Shown here: piece after piece, positions 1 through 10,668 of the stretch
How positions within the stretch are numbered: the first letter of the stretch is position 1
Layout of the letters: every line of letters begins with the position of its first letter
Assembly: GCF_000756715.1 (NCBI RefSeq)
Contig: NZ_CCSE01000001.1
Coordinates: 1,054,001-1,118,000, forward strand
Direction: 5' to 3'
Length of the DNA: 64,000 bases
From: Jeotgalicoccus saudimassiliensis
GTDB taxonomy: Bacteria; Bacillota; Bacilli; Staphylococcales; Salinicoccaceae
The notes under the pieces: model-generated
What the model was told of the DNA's origin: nothing
Database searches by the model: none
Seen by the model: only the letters and a program-made list of their open reading frames with translations
Program-made: the position numbers and the translations under genes

Positions 1-1816
1 GTCCCGTCTGAGCGAGTGTCTGGTTAAAGCGCGTATGAATACGCGAATCTTCAGTCACTTCACCCTGCAGGCCGATGACATACGTCGACTGCAGTTTGCT
101 GATTGTACGGTACGTTAAAATGTGTTCTATAATCTCGTGCTTGTCTTCCAGCTGTTCGAGCACATCGACCGCTGTGGAGTACCCTGTCTTCGTCTTTTTA
201 ATGACGGGCAGTTCAAGCTTTTCAAATAAAATGACACCGAGCTGCTTCGGTGAATTGATATTGAATTCTTCACCGGCCATGCCGTAAATCTTCTCTTCGA
301 TTTCTGTTAGGCGTCCGCTCAATTCCTCTTCCATCTCTTTCAGACGCTCTGTTTTAATTTTAATGCCTTTAAGTTCCATCTGGACGAGCACTTTCGATAA
401 TGGAATTTCCAGGTCATGCCATAAATCGTACATTTCATCCGCGCGCAGTTTGTCCGCCACAGGTCCGGCGACTTTTTCAATCGCCTGGACTTTATCGGCT
501 ACGAAGTCTTTCGTCTCGTCAGCTGAAGGATCTTTCCTGTTACGCCCTTTGCCGTAATGGAAATCATCACTGTTGATAGACACGTTAAAGTCGGCTGCGG
601 TTTCCGCCACATCGATAATTTTCTTAGACGGGTTTAACAGGAAACTGCCGAGCATAATGTCTTCATTAAAGCCGTCGAACTCGACGTTCAGATGGTTTAA
701 CAATGCCACCTGGCGCTTCAGATCGTACGTCGTTACGTTGCCGCGCGTGTTTAAAAACTGGCTGAGTTCGTCTGCATCAAATTCCGCTGCTTCTTTTACC
801 AGCACAAAATCTTTATCTGCAATACCGATAAACTCCGGCTTCGCTTTTAAGTAGTTGTCATCGTGCACTTCCAGATATATGCTGATATCGTCCCCTAAGT
901 CGTTCAGGGTGTCCGTACGCTCCGCTGTAAACGAAGCGACTTCGTCAACTTCCGCCGCTTCCATATTGTCGAGCAGCGAATTGAACTCAAGCTCTTTAAA
1001 CAGCTCGTACTTCTCTTCTGAATCTTCGTTGTTAAATTTCAGCTCTTCCAGTTTAAAATCAAACGTCATATCCCGGTAAATTGTTGCGAGATCTTTACTC
1101 ATCAACGCAATCTCCTGATTGTTCGTTAAGTTCTCGTTTAATTTTTTCGCGGTAATCTTATCGAGACTGCCGAGCACGTTCTCGACACTGCCGTATTCTT
1201 TTAATAATTTAACCGCCGTTTTCTCGCCGACACCGGGCACACCCGGAATGTTATCCGATTTGTCGCCCATCAGACCTTTTAAGTCGATAATCTGGTTCGG
1301 AACGAGACCGTCGTAAACTTCCGCCACATGTTCAGGTGTAAACACTTCAATATCCGTGACACCTTTTTTCGTAATGTAGACTTTCGTATGTTCACTTGCC
1401 AGCTGCGTTAAGTCCTTGTCGCCTGTAATAACGATCGTTTCGAACTTCTCTTCATCGGCAAGTTTCGTCCATGTGCCGATAATGTCATCGGCCTCGTAGT
1501 CTTCGTGCTCGAAACGTTTAATGCCGTATGCATCGATCAGCTTTCTGATCGGTGCGAACTGCTCCCCGAGCTCCGGCGGAGTTTTCTGTCTGCCGCCTTT
1601 ATATTCTGTGTACTGCTTATGTCTGAACGTCGATTTACCCGCGTCAAACGCCACTAAAAAATAATCGGGCTGTTCTTCTTTAATTACTTTTTCCAACAGG
1701 CGTGCGTATCCGAAAATCGCATTCGTATGCAGCCCGCTCTGATTTGTTAACAGCGGCAGTCCGTAAAACGCGCGGAATGCGATACTGTTTCCATCCATGA
1801 GAATTAACTTAGCCAT
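1..1816 (-). CDS. polA: DNA polymerase I, N-terminal part (cut by window edge)
   Basis: This is the first ~605 codons of the Pol I gene, which fills gaps and removes RNA primers during replication and repair. The ATG at 1816 is preceded by a TAAGGAGA ribosome site. The N-terminus (MAKLILMDGNSIAFRAFYGL) and the downstream acidic segments (YEADDIIG, ITGDKDLTQL, GLMGDKSDNIPG) are the 5'-3' flap nuclease domain with its helix-hairpin-helix. A 3'-5' exonuclease-like domain should follow. At the window edge the reading frame gives the polymerase motif HTRFNQTLAQTGR, so the catalytic palm lies mostly outside. Full-length relatives are about 870-880 residues. In S. aureus phoPR and icd lie nearby; here an AbgT transporter gene sits immediately upstream. 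Confidence 0.96.
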   Translation of the reverse strand, partial: MAKLILMDGNSIAFRAFYGLPLLTNQSGLHTNAIFGYARLLEKVIKEEQPDYFLVAFDAGKSTFRHKQYTEYKGGRQKTPPELGEQFAPIRKLIDAYGIKRFEHEDYEADDIIGTWTKLADEEKFETIVITGDKDLTQLASEHTKVYITKKGVTDIEVFTPEHVAEVYDGLVPNQIIDLKGLMGDKSDNIPGVPGVGEKTAVKLLKEYGSVENVLGSLDKITAKKLNENLTNNQEIALMSKDLATIYRDMTFDFKLEELKFNNEDSEEKYELFKELEFNSLLDNMEAAEVDEVASFTAERTDTLNDLGDDISIYLEVHDDNYLKAKPEFIGIADKDFVLVKEAAEFDADELSQFLNTRGNVTTYDLKRQVALLNHLNVEFDGFNEDIMLGSFLLNPSKKIIDVAETAADFNVSINSDDFHYGKGRNRKDPSADETKDFVADKVQAIEKVAGPVADKLRADEMYDLWHDLEIPLSKVLVQMELKGIKIKTERLKEMEEELSGRLTEIEEKIYGMAGEEFNINSPKQLGVILFEKLELPVIKKTKTGYSTAVDVLEQLEDKHEIIEHILTYRTISKLQSTYVIGLQGEVTEDSRIHTRFNQTLAQTG

Positions 1817-1912
1817 AACAATCTCCTTAAGTGTTCATACTTACTTTAAATTATACAGTTCATGCGTATATTAGCCAATTAAAAAACTACTGTCACCGGT
1901 GCCGATCATCCG

Positions 1913-1949
1913 CAAAAAAGACACCTGACTTCGTTTGAAGTCAGGTGTC
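1913..1949 (-). terminator. Terminator after abgT-like gene
   Basis: A 13-bp perfect stem (GACACCTGACTTC, loop GTTT) is followed on the minus strand by TTTTTT. It separates the transporter gene from polA. Confidence 0.85.
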
Positions 1950-1967
1950 CAAATATGTTTTTGTATT

Positions 1968-3542
1968 TTAGTAATGTACCGGTGAATCCGGACCTAACGG
2001 TAATCCGAGCAGGCTCCAGATAATCAGCATTACAGCCCAGAAGAAAAAGAAACAGATCGAGTACGGCAGCATTACTGAAATCAGTGTACCGATACCGATG
2101 TTTTTATCGTATTTCTGCGCAAATGCAATGATGATTGCAAAGTAAGTCATTAACGGTGTAATGATGTTCGTACTTGAATCCGCGACACGGTAAGCCATTG
2201 TCGTCAGCTCCGGTGAGTAACCAAGCTGCATCAGAATCGGTACGAAAATCGGAGCCATTAATGCCCACTTCGCACTCGCACTTCCGATGAACAGGTTAAT
2301 CAGTGCCGTCACAAGCATAAAGCCGATTAAGAGCGGTACGCCCGTTAAGCTCATGCTGTCAAGCAGCTGTGCACCGTAAACCCCGATTACAAGACCAAGG
2401 TTTGATTCAGTGAAGTACGCAACGAACTGACCTGCTGCGAATGCCAGAACGATAAACATTCCCATTGAAGCCATCGTGTCAGACATCTGTCCTGCAACGT
2501 CTTTATCATTTTTAATGGATTTCGTTACGATACCGTAAACTACACCCGGGATAAAGAACAGAATTGCAATAATCGGTACTAATGAACTCATGAACGGCGA
2601 CTGAACAATCGTGTCCATGTATGAACCGAGTTCGTCAGATCCGCGCATCGGCGAGTTCGGCAGTACGACTAACAGTGCTGCAAGTATTAAGCCGACAATT
2701 ACTGAAATAAATGCCAGAATAAGACCTTTTTTCTCAACCGGCTGAAGTGTTTGAATGCCTTCAACATCTTCACCTGATAAGTCTTCTTCCTGTTCTTTCG
2801 ACATCGTAAATGAACCTAAACGCGGTTCAACGATTTTAGCAGAAACGAACCAGCCGACAAACGTCAGTAAGAATACACTTACCGCGATAAAGTACCAGTT
2901 CATTGCCACGTTAATTGATTCTGCATATGCAGGGTCGATTAACGTCGCACCTGCTGCTGTAAGTTCAGCAAGCATTACATCTGTTCCGCTTAAGAGCAGG
3001 TTCGCTGAGAATCCTGCAGATACACCTGCGAATGCTGCAGCAAGACCCGCAAGCGGGTGTCTGCCAAGTGCCAGGTATAACAGTGCACCAAGCGGCGGTA
3101 ATACTACATAGCCGGCATCAGATGCCACTGATGACATAATCCCTGCAAATACAAGACCTGCAGTGATCAGGTTTTTAGGAATTGCCAGTACAAACGCTTT
3201 CAAAGCAGCGCCGATTAAACCGGAACGCTCCGCAACCCCGATACCGAGCATCGTTAACAGTACAACGCCTAACGGTGCGAAGTTGATGAAGTTATCCGTC
3301 ATACTTTCAAATATATAACTAATACCTTCGGCATTTAATAAGTTTTTAACTGCAACTTCTTCATTTCCTTCACCTGGATGCGTTACCGTTATTCCAAGTA
3401 TTCCGAAAATTGATGAAAAAACTAAAGTAAGTACCGCCAGAATTGCAAAAAGCGTAACCGGGTGCGGCAGTTTGTTACCCAGCCATTCTACAAAGTCTAA
3501 AAATCTCTGAAACAATCCATGTTTCTTTTTACTCTCGTCCAC
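1968..3542 (-). CDS. AbgT-family transporter (p-aminobenzoyl-glutamate type)
   Basis: A 524-residue, strongly hydrophobic membrane protein with about ten or more membrane spans. The N-terminus (residues ~12-35, FLDFVEWLGNKLPHP) is the AbgT/MtrF/YdaH family signature, and length matches the family (~500-520). E. coli AbgT imports p-aminobenzoyl-glutamate; other members have been reported to export sulfonamide-type antimetabolites, so direction and substrate are not settled by sequence. The GTG start at 3542 has TTGGAGG 7-8 nt upstream. It is a single-gene unit between terminators. An AbgA-like hydrolase is encoded about 43 kb away in the same window (46838-48121), which supports a folate-breakdown-product role by inference. 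Confidence 0.88.
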   Translation of the reverse strand: MDESKKKHGLFQRFLDFVEWLGNKLPHPVTLFAILAVLTLVFSSIFGILGITVTHPGEGNEEVAVKNLLNAEGISYIFESMTDNFINFAPLGVVLLTMLGIGVAERSGLIGAALKAFVLAIPKNLITAGLVFAGIMSSVASDAGYVVLPPLGALLYLALGRHPLAGLAAAFAGVSAGFSANLLLSGTDVMLAELTAAGATLIDPAYAESINVAMNWYFIAVSVFLLTFVGWFVSAKIVEPRLGSFTMSKEQEEDLSGEDVEGIQTLQPVEKKGLILAFISVIVGLILAALLVVLPNSPMRGSDELGSYMDTIVQSPFMSSLVPIIAILFFIPGVVYGIVTKSIKNDKDVAGQMSDTMASMGMFIVLAFAAGQFVAYFTESNLGLVIGVYGAQLLDSMSLTGVPLLIGFMLVTALINLFIGSASAKWALMAPIFVPILMQLGYSPELTTMAYRVADSSTNIITPLMTYFAIIIAFAQKYDKNIGIGTLISVMLPYSICFFFFWAVMLIIWSLLGLPLGPDSPVHY

Positions 3543-3570
3543 AGCTTATACCTCCAACAATATGTACAAA

Positions 3571-3600
3571 ATTAAAAGCCGCTCAATTTGAGCGACTTTT
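3571..3600 (-). terminator. Terminator after icd
   Basis: The stem GTCGCTCAA/TTGAGCGGC is followed by TTTTAATTTT on the minus strand. The plus strand also ends in T5, so it could work in both directions. Confidence 0.75.
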
Positions 3601-3638
3601 TCTATTATAATATTTAATTAATCAGATTACAATCTGAA

Positions 3639-4907
3639 TTATTGCATATTTTCGATTAATGCGTCACCAAACTCAGAACATTTAACTTCTGTAGCACCGT
3701 CCATCAGACGTGCGAAGTCATATGTTACGACTTTTTTCGATATTGTGTTTTCAATTGCGCCGTTCACAAGGTCGGCAGCTTCCTGCCATCCAAGGTGTTC
3801 AAGCATTAATACGCCTGAAAGTAATACAGATGAAGGGTTAACTTTATCCTGTCCGGCATACTTCGGTGCAGTACCGTGAGTTGCTTCAAAGATAGCGTGA
3901 CCTGTTTCGTAGTTGATGTTCGCACCCGGTGCAATACCGATTCCGCCAACCTGTGCTGCTAAAGCATCACTGATGTAGTCACCGTTTAAGTTCATCGTTG
4001 CAACAACGTCGAACTCTTTCGGACGTGTAAGAATCTGCTGCAGGAAGATGTCCGCAATAGAGTCTTTGATGATGATCTTGCCGTCAGCTACAGCTTTATC
4101 CTGTGCTGCATCAGCTTTCTCTTTACCGTCTTTTTCAACGATTTCATCGTATTCAGCCCATGTGAAAGTCTTGTCAGCGAATTCGTTGCGCGCTAATTCA
4201 TAGCCCCACTTCTTGAAGCCGCCTTCTGTGAATTTCATAATGTTACCTTTGTGTACTAAAGTCACTGACGCTTTGTTGTGCTCGATCGCATAGTTGATCG
4301 CTGAACGCACTAAACGCTCAGTACCTTCTTTAGATACAGGTTTGATAGCGATTGAAGATGACTCAGGGAAACGGATGTTTTTAACGCCCATTTCATCCTG
4401 CAGGAAATCTACAACTTTTTTAACTTCAGGCGTGCCTTCGTTAAATTCGATACCCGCGTAGATATCCTCAGTGTTCTCTCTGAAAATCTGCATGTCACAG
4501 TGCTCAGGGTGTTTAACCGGTGAAGGTACACCTGCGTAGTGTCTTACAGGACGTAAGCACGCGAAAAGGTCTAATTCCTGGCGCAGTGTAACGTTTAATG
4601 AACGGAAACCGCCGCCGATCGGCGTAGTTAAAGGACCTTTAATAGCGATTAAATACTCTTCGATTTTATCAAGCGTATCCTGCGGAAGCCATTCGCCTGT
4701 TTTGTCGAATGCTTTCTGACCCGCGTATACTTCAAGCCAGTCGATTTTCTTTTCGCCGTTGTAAGCTTTCTCTACAGCTGCATCGATAACTCTGCTCGCT
4801 GCTGCCCAGATATCCGGACCAATTCCGTCACCTTCGATAAAAGGAATAACCGGATTGTTGGGTACGTTCAGTACGCCGTCTTTAGTTTGAATTTTTTCTC
4901 CTGCCAT
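3639..4907 (-). CDS. icd: NADP-dependent isocitrate dehydrogenase
   Basis: A 422-residue cytosolic enzyme converting isocitrate to 2-oxoglutarate, CO2 and NADPH in the TCA cycle. The family substrate loop is present: [13 protein letters not shown] at residues ~98-110, with Ser103 equivalent to the substrate-binding serine that is phosphorylated in E. coli. [12 protein letters not shown] lies near residues 21-32 and the C-terminal cofactor region contains [14 protein letters not shown]. It lies 32 nt downstream of citZ on the same strand, so the two form a citZ-icd unit as in Bacillus and Staphylococcus. ATG start with GGGGG upstream. In Bacillus mdh follows icd; here a terminator does. Confidence 0.97.
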   Translation of the reverse strand: MAGEKIQTKDGVLNVPNNPVIPFIEGDGIGPDIWAAASRVIDAAVEKAYNGEKKIDWLEVYAGQKAFDKTGEWLPQDTLDKIEEYLIAIKGPLTTPIGGGFRSLNVTLRQELDLFACLRPVRHYAGVPSPVKHPEHCDMQIFRENTEDIYAGIEFNEGTPEVKKVVDFLQDEMGVKNIRFPESSSIAIKPVSKEGTERLVRSAINYAIEHNKASVTLVHKGNIMKFTEGGFKKWGYELARNEFADKTFTWAEYDEIVEKDGKEKADAAQDKAVADGKIIIKDSIADIFLQQILTRPKEFDVVATMNLNGDYISDALAAQVGGIGIAPGANINYETGHAIFEATHGTAPKYAGQDKVNPSSVLLSGVLMLEHLGWQEAADLVNGAIENTISKKVVTYDFARLMDGATEVKCSEFGDALIENMQ

Positions 4908-4939
4908 TTGTAAAAACCCCCGTTGAATATTTTAAAAAA

Positions 4940-6055
4940 TTATCTGTTTTCGATTGGTTCGTATTTCATGTTCGTGTGGCCGTTGTACTCCGCACGCGGT
5001 CTGATCAGTCTGTTATTTTCAAACTGCTCAAAGATGTGTGCAATCCAGCCCGATGTTCTGCTGACTGCGAAGATCGGCGTGAATAATTCATGCTCGATTC
5101 CAAGTGAATGGTAAACCGAAGCACTGAAGAAGTCAACGTTAGGCAGTAAGCCTTTCTCTTCTTCTACAATCTGTGCAATTTTCACTGACATTTCATAAAG
5201 TTCAGGCTGACCGTTTTCCTCAGTCAGGCGGCGTGCCATATCTTCAAGATACTTCGCGCGCGGGTCCCCTTCTTTATAAACTCTGTGCCCGATTCCCATA
5301 ATTTTTTCTTTGTTGTCGAATTTTTTCTGCATGTAGCTGTCGACATTCTCAAGAGAACCGATTTCCTCAAGCATTGCCATAACCTTCTCGTTCGCTCCGC
5401 CGTGTAACGGCCCCTTAAGCGCACCGATCGCACCGGTAACTCCCGAATATACATCAGATAAAGTCGCTACGATAACACGTGCAGCAAATGTTGATGCGTT
5501 GATTTCGTGGTCGGCATGTAAAACAAGCGCCGTGTTCATCGCTTCAACCTGAACGTCCGTCGGCTCTTCACCATTCATCATGTAAAGGAAGTTTTTAGCG
5601 TAACCGAACTCCGGATTCGGGTCGATTACTTCTTTGCCCTGACGGGTACGTGCGATTGCCGCTACGATTGAAGGAATCTTCGCCTGAATGCGGATTGCTT
5701 TACGCAGTGTCGCTTCCTCAGACTGCTCTTCAGCCGTGTCATCCGTATGTGCAAGCAGTGACACCGCAGTACGCAGTGCGCTCATCGGATGAACTGATTT
5801 GTCCACAAAAGTTTTGTAGAAATTTTTAGCATCATCAGTCAGGAACGCGTGATCATAAAGCTCCTGTTTAAATGCTTTTAACTCCTCTTTATTTGGCAGA
5901 TGGTCGTGCCATAATAAAAATACAACTTCTTCGAATTCAGCGTTTTCCGCTAAATCGTCAATTTCATAACCGCAATAAGTCAGCTGTGTGCCAATAATTG
6001 AGCTGATTCTTGATTCCCCAATTACTACACCTTCTAAACCGCTGTTTCCAGTCAT
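4940..6055 (-). CDS. citZ: Citrate synthase
   Basis: A 371-residue enzyme condensing oxaloacetate with acetyl-CoA. The catalytic triad can be placed on His218 (GPLHGGANEKV), His257 (GIGHRVYKEGDPRA) and Asp308 (NVDFFSA). Length fits the short, AMP/NADH-insensitive Gram-positive type. The ATG at 6055 follows GGAGGGGGATTT. It is first in the citZ-icd unit. Upstream lies a 647-bp gap containing a probable promoter and 41-bp repeat array A. Confidence 0.97.
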   Translation of the reverse strand: MTGNSGLEGVVIGESRISSIIGTQLTYCGYEIDDLAENAEFEEVVFLLWHDHLPNKEELKAFKQELYDHAFLTDDAKNFYKTFVDKSVHPMSALRTAVSLLAHTDDTAEEQSEEATLRKAIRIQAKIPSIVAAIARTRQGKEVIDPNPEFGYAKNFLYMMNGEEPTDVQVEAMNTALVLHADHEINASTFAARVIVATLSDVYSGVTGAIGALKGPLHGGANEKVMAMLEEIGSLENVDSYMQKKFDNKEKIMGIGHRVYKEGDPRAKYLEDMARRLTEENGQPELYEMSVKIAQIVEEEKGLLPNVDFFSASVYHSLGIEHELFTPIFAVSRTSGWIAHIFEQFENNRLIRPRAEYNGHTNMKYEPIENR

Positions 6056-6094
6056 AAATCCCCCTCCTAGTTATGTATCAGAATCTTTAAACCA

Positions 6095-6103
6095 AGTATA
6101 ACA
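6095..6103 (-). promoter_or_regulatory. Candidate extended -10 promoter for citZ
   Basis: On the minus strand TGTTATACT is an extended -10 box about 40 nt upstream of the citZ ATG. No good -35 box is seen. A small dyad TTGTGACAA lies directly upstream and could be an operator. This is a judgement from pattern only. Confidence 0.4.
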
Positions 6104-6285
6104 AAATTGTCACAAATATGTTTACCCTTACGTGAGCGCGTTCTTTGTGAATAAGAATACATAATGTAAGCCCAACCTTTGATACTGCTGTATTCTGGTA
6201 TGAATTAACTGGATTTCACGCGCATAATAAGAATCAGTTAATTATCTTATATCATAACATAAGTTAAAGTTAATTGTATGGGAGG

Positions 6286-6571
6286 GGTTGGATTACAACG
6301 GCGGATTGGTGTTGTCATTCGAGTGTGTCCGGTTTACAACGGCGGACGCACGTTGTCATTCGAGCCCTCCCGGTTCACAACGGCGGACGCACGTTGTCAT
6401 TCGAACACCACCGGTTCACAACGGCGAACCACCGTTGTCATTCCAGCACCACCGGTTCACAACGGTGGACGACCGTTGTCATTCAAACACCACCGGTTTA
6501 CAACGGCGGACGCACGTTGTCATTCGAGCACCACCGGTTCACAACGGTGGACGACCGTTGTAAACCAAACC
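6286..6571. repeat. Array A: 7 tandem 41-bp units with ACAACGG/CCGTTGT dyad
   Basis: Core dyads start at 6295, 6336, 6377, 6418, 6459, 6500 and 6541, exactly 41 bp apart. Each core is ACAACG-N9-CGTTGT (the seventh pair is often also matched), with linkers such as CATTCGAGCACCACCGGTTC. The ends form a longer inverted pair: 6285-6301 matches the reverse complement of 6555-6571 at 15 of 17 positions. The array lies between the terminator of the pfkA-pyk-lipoprotein unit and the citZ promoter, so it probably falls outside both transcripts. Three overlapping plus-strand reading frames here are open only because the unit lacks stop triplets. Confidence 0.95.
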
Positions 6572-6633
6572 TCCACCCGCCCCAACACATACATCCCGAC
6601 CAGCACAAACCAGTCCACAATCCGGTCCACAAA

Positions 6634-6680
6634 CAAAAAAACTCCCCCCAAAACCGCATTAAAGCAGTCCCGGGGGAGTT
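6634..6680 (-). terminator. Terminator after lipoprotein gene
   Basis: The stem AACTCCCCC/GGGGGAGTT, with a loop of about 22 nt, is followed on the minus strand by TTTTTTTG. It ends the pfkA-pyk-lipoprotein unit. Confidence 0.75.
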
Positions 6681-6702
6681 CATCCGCACTAATATTATTA
6701 TT

Positions 6703-7461
6703 TTATTCTTCCGGCATATCGCGCGGCTTTTCAATCATTTCAACATCATCGATGTTTGTGTAGTCGACTGTCGAGTGGATCGCAAGCTGCTCACCACCGC
6801 TGTCAACGTCTGCTGTCAGTTCGGATCCGGTAAATGTATATTCCGCATCGAAATAAAGCTGAATTGTACCGTTGACACTGTCGGCCGCTTCGAGCTGTTT
6901 GAGCGTTTCCTCATCTGCAAGTCCGCTTAACGCTGACGTGTCTTTAACGTTTATCGTTATGGCATAGCCTTCTTCGAGTTCGCTGACTTCGCCTTCAGGA
7001 TAGTTTTCAAGTGAAGCCACGATCGTCTCGTAGTCGCTGCCTTTGATATCCACTGTTTCTTCGGTCTCAACAATCTCGTTATCGGCGTACATAAAGTGAC
7101 CGCCTTCAACGATATAGTGAGTGACAATGTTGCCATTGTCGTTGACGGACAGTTTAAATTCGTTCTGTCCGCCGAATGTCATAATTGTACGAATCGTACT
7201 TTCGTCATCCGCACCTGTTATATTTAACGACTGCTGGGCGACGTAATTCGAAATACCTTCACTGTTCGCGACAGCATTGTCGATTAATTCCGATGACGCT
7301 ATGTCGCTGTTGCCGCCCTGGTTTTCACCTGCGGTTTCTGCCGTATTTTCTTCAGCCGCTTCTTCTGTCCCGTTTTCTTCCGATGCGGGTTCTTCAGAAC
7401 TGTCGGAGCATGCTGATAAAATTAATATACTTCCGAATAATGCAGCGAGCGTTTTTTTCAT
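6703..7461 (-). CDS. Secreted lipoprotein, DUF6612-like
   Basis: A predicted 252-residue lipoprotein. MKKTLAALFGSILILSAC is a signal peptide with lipobox LSAC, so Cys18 should be lipidated. An acidic, Glu/Asn-rich linker (residues ~20-50) precedes a globular region of alternating beta-strand character resembling the LolA/LppX-like fold of DUF6612 proteins (family assignment by resemblance). A longer reading frame begins at 7470 with a GTG, but that GTG is part of the GAGGTG ribosome site; the ATG at 7461 is 6 nt after it. It starts 18 nt downstream of pyk, so it is probably co-transcribed with the glycolytic genes. Ligand and role are unknown. Confidence 0.8.
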   Translation of the reverse strand: MKKTLAALFGSILILSACSDSSEEPASEENGTEEAAEENTAETAGENQGGNSDIASSELIDNAVANSEGISNYVAQQSLNITGADDESTIRTIMTFGGQNEFKLSVNDNGNIVTHYIVEGGHFMYADNEIVETEETVDIKGSDYETIVASLENYPEGEVSELEEGYAITINVKDTSALSGLADEETLKQLEAADSVNGTIQLYFDAEYTFTGSELTADVDSGGEQLAIHSTVDYTNIDDVEMIEKPRDMPEE

Positions 7462-7479
7462 CCAACACACCTCAAATCT

Positions 7480-9240
7480 TTATAGCACGTGCGCATGTCC
7501 GCTGTATACGACGCTCTGCTCACTGTCGATTGTGATGAGCATGTTGTCTTTCAGCACTTCAAGCGCTTCTTGTGCACCGACGATTGTCGGGAGTTCCAGG
7601 TTTAATCCGACGATTGCACCCTGGCTTGTCAGTCCGCCTTCTACAGTGATCAGTCCTGCTGCTTTAATTAACAGCGGTGTCATCAGTGCGTCAACTGACT
7701 GGACAACGACGATTTTATCCGTCGTATCTTTGCCCTGAAGTTCTTCATAGTTTTTAGCAGTCACGACTTCGCCTACCGCAGTTTTGCTGCCGATACCCTG
7801 TGCTTTAATTAAAGTATCCCCGACAACGTGCAGCTTCATTAAGTTCGTCGTACCTGCGCGGCCCGCCGGTACACCTGCAGTTATAATAATCAAGTCACCT
7901 TCATTGGCATACCCTTTTTCAAGCGTCGCCATAACCGAAGTATTTAACAGCTCATCCGTATCTCTCTCTGCTGCCTTGACGATTGGATTCACGCCCCAGA
8001 CAAGGTTAAGCTGACGTGCAACGTGACCGTAAGGCGTTACCGCTACGATATTTGCGTGCGGACGGTATTTCGCGATCATTCTCGCAGTATGTCCGCTTTC
8101 TGTAGCTGCAACGATTGCTTTACACTGTAGGTTCAGCGCAGTATGTGCCACAGATACACCGATTGCAGTTACCATATTCGTCTGTGTCGATTTCGTTCTG
8201 TCCGATAATAATTTCTTGTAGTCCTGGGCTTCTTCAGCCGACACTGCGATTTTCGCCATCGTCTGAACCGCTTCAACCGGATATGCTCCCGCAGCAGTTT
8301 CACCGCTCAGCATAACCGCGTCGGTACCGTCGTAGATTGCGTTCGCCACGTCACTCGCTTCGGCACGCGTACATCTCGGGTTCGTCTGCATGGAATCCAG
8401 CATCTGCGTTGCAGTAATAACCGGTTTACCAAGCAGGTTACATTTTCTGATTAATTCTTTCTGCATCATCGGCACTGTTTCCGGTGCCACTTCCACACCA
8501 AGGTCCCCGCGGGCAACCATCAGGCCGTCGGAAATTTTCAGGATATCATCGATGTTGTCGATACCTTCCTGGTTTTCAATTTTAGGAATGATTTTAATAT
8601 ATTCGCCTTCGTGTGCTTCGAGCAGTTCCCTGATTTCAAGAACATCCTCGGCACGTCTCACGAAACTTGCCGCGATAAAGTCCACACCCTGCTCGATACC
8701 GAACCTGACGTCATCTTTATCTTTATCAGTTAAACCTGGAAGCTTAACGCTGACACCCGGCACGTTTACGCCTTTTTTATTCTTCAGAAGACCGTTGTTT
8801 TTCACCGTCGTCGTAATGATGCCCGTGTCCTTGTTCAGTTCATCGATTTCCAGTTCCACAAGACCATCATCCAGAAGAATAAAGTCTCCCGGCTCAACGT
8901 CGTCGATCAGCCCCGTATAAGACACCGAAAAGCGGTCTTTGTTACCAAGCACTTCAGTCATCGACACTTCAATCTGCTGGCCGCGGACAAGTTCAACCTG
9001 ACCGTCTTCCATAGAGTGGGTTCTGATTTCAGGCCCTTTTGTATCCAGCAGAATACCAACTGTTTTGCCTAAACGCTCCGAAACTTTTCTGATTGCGTCG
9101 ATACGCGCCTGATGTTCCGCGTGGTCACCGTGTGAAAAGTTTAAACGCGCAACGTTCATGCCCGCCATCATCAGTTTTTCCAGTATCTCTTCCGATTCTG
9201 AAGCCGGTCCTATTGTACATACAATCTTTGTATTTCTCAT
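7480..9240 (-). CDS. pyk: Pyruvate kinase with C-terminal PEP-utilising-type domain
   Basis: A 586-residue enzyme that makes pyruvate and ATP from PEP and ADP. The N-terminus [14 protein letters not shown], the segment [11 protein letters not shown] and the motif [20 protein letters not shown] identify the catalytic core. The extra C-terminal domain (about residues 475-586, with [21 protein letters not shown]) is the extension typical of Bacillus and Staphylococcus enzymes and explains the length. The start was set at the ATG at 9240, behind AGGAGGAAC, not at the upstream frame extension to 9315. It lies 13 nt after pfkA and forms one unit with it. Confidence 0.97.
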   Translation of the reverse strand: MRNTKIVCTIGPASESEEILEKLMMAGMNVARLNFSHGDHAEHQARIDAIRKVSERLGKTVGILLDTKGPEIRTHSMEDGQVELVRGQQIEVSMTEVLGNKDRFSVSYTGLIDDVEPGDFILLDDGLVELEIDELNKDTGIITTTVKNNGLLKNKKGVNVPGVSVKLPGLTDKDKDDVRFGIEQGVDFIAASFVRRAEDVLEIRELLEAHEGEYIKIIPKIENQEGIDNIDDILKISDGLMVARGDLGVEVAPETVPMMQKELIRKCNLLGKPVITATQMLDSMQTNPRCTRAEASDVANAIYDGTDAVMLSGETAAGAYPVEAVQTMAKIAVSAEEAQDYKKLLSDRTKSTQTNMVTAIGVSVAHTALNLQCKAIVAATESGHTARMIAKYRPHANIVAVTPYGHVARQLNLVWGVNPIVKAAERDTDELLNTSVMATLEKGYANEGDLIIITAGVPAGRAGTTNLMKLHVVGDTLIKAQGIGSKTAVGEVVTAKNYEELQGKDTTDKIVVVQSVDALMTPLLIKAAGLITVEGGLTSQGAIVGLNLELPTIVGAQEALEVLKDNMLITIDSEQSVVYSGHAHVL

Positions 9241-9253
9241 TCTTCTGTTCCTC

Positions 9254-10324
<1,071 letters not shown>

Positions 10325-10365
10325 TTAAGATTGATAAACGGGCTCGCGGGTACATGGAATTCTCT

Positions 10366-10576
10366 CTTTGCCACACTAACGCCTCTACTGTGACAATGAA
10401 CCGCGCTCTTTGGCACACTAACGCCTCTACTGTGACAATGAACCGCGCTCTTTGCCACACTAACGCCTCTACTGTGACAATGAACCGCGCTCTTTGGCAC
10501 ACTAACGCCTCTACTGTGACAATGAACCACGCTCTTTGGCACACTAACGCCTCTACTGTGACAATGAACCACGCTC
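10366..10576. repeat. Array B: 5 tandem 42-bp units
   Basis: CACACTAAC recurs at 10372, 10414, 10456, 10498 and 10540, a 42-bp period. Each unit holds an imperfect dyad with 11-nt arms, TTGGCACACTA and TACTGTGACAA (9 of 11 pair), around ACGCCTC. It shares GGCACACTAA with array H but not the ACAACGG core. It fills the gap between the accA terminator and the pfkA start. Because 42 is divisible by 3, both strands show open frames with a repeating 14-residue peptide; these have no credible ribosome site and are not called genes. Confidence 0.93.
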
Positions 10577-10621
10577 ACAGACACACCATGCTTACTAAAC
10601 CAAAAAACTAAACCAAAACCC

Positions 10622-10658
10622 AAAAAACGCACCCGCCTCCATACGGGCCGGTGCGTTT
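10622..10658 (-). terminator. Terminator after accA
   Basis: The stem AAACGCACC/GGTGCGTTT encloses a second GGCCCGTATGGAGGCGGG fold and is followed on the minus strand by TTTTTTGGG. Confidence 0.8.
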
Positions 10659-10668
10659 CATAATACGA

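Noticed and set aside
6286-6571. CRISPR array (short palindromic units at constant spacing)
   Set aside because: The segments between dyads are nearly identical, not unique spacers, and no cas genes are present. The same holds for all nine arrays.
6274-6930. A 218-residue plus-strand protein between citZ and the lipoprotein gene
   Set aside because: The first half is repeat array A and the second half is antisense to the lipoprotein gene.
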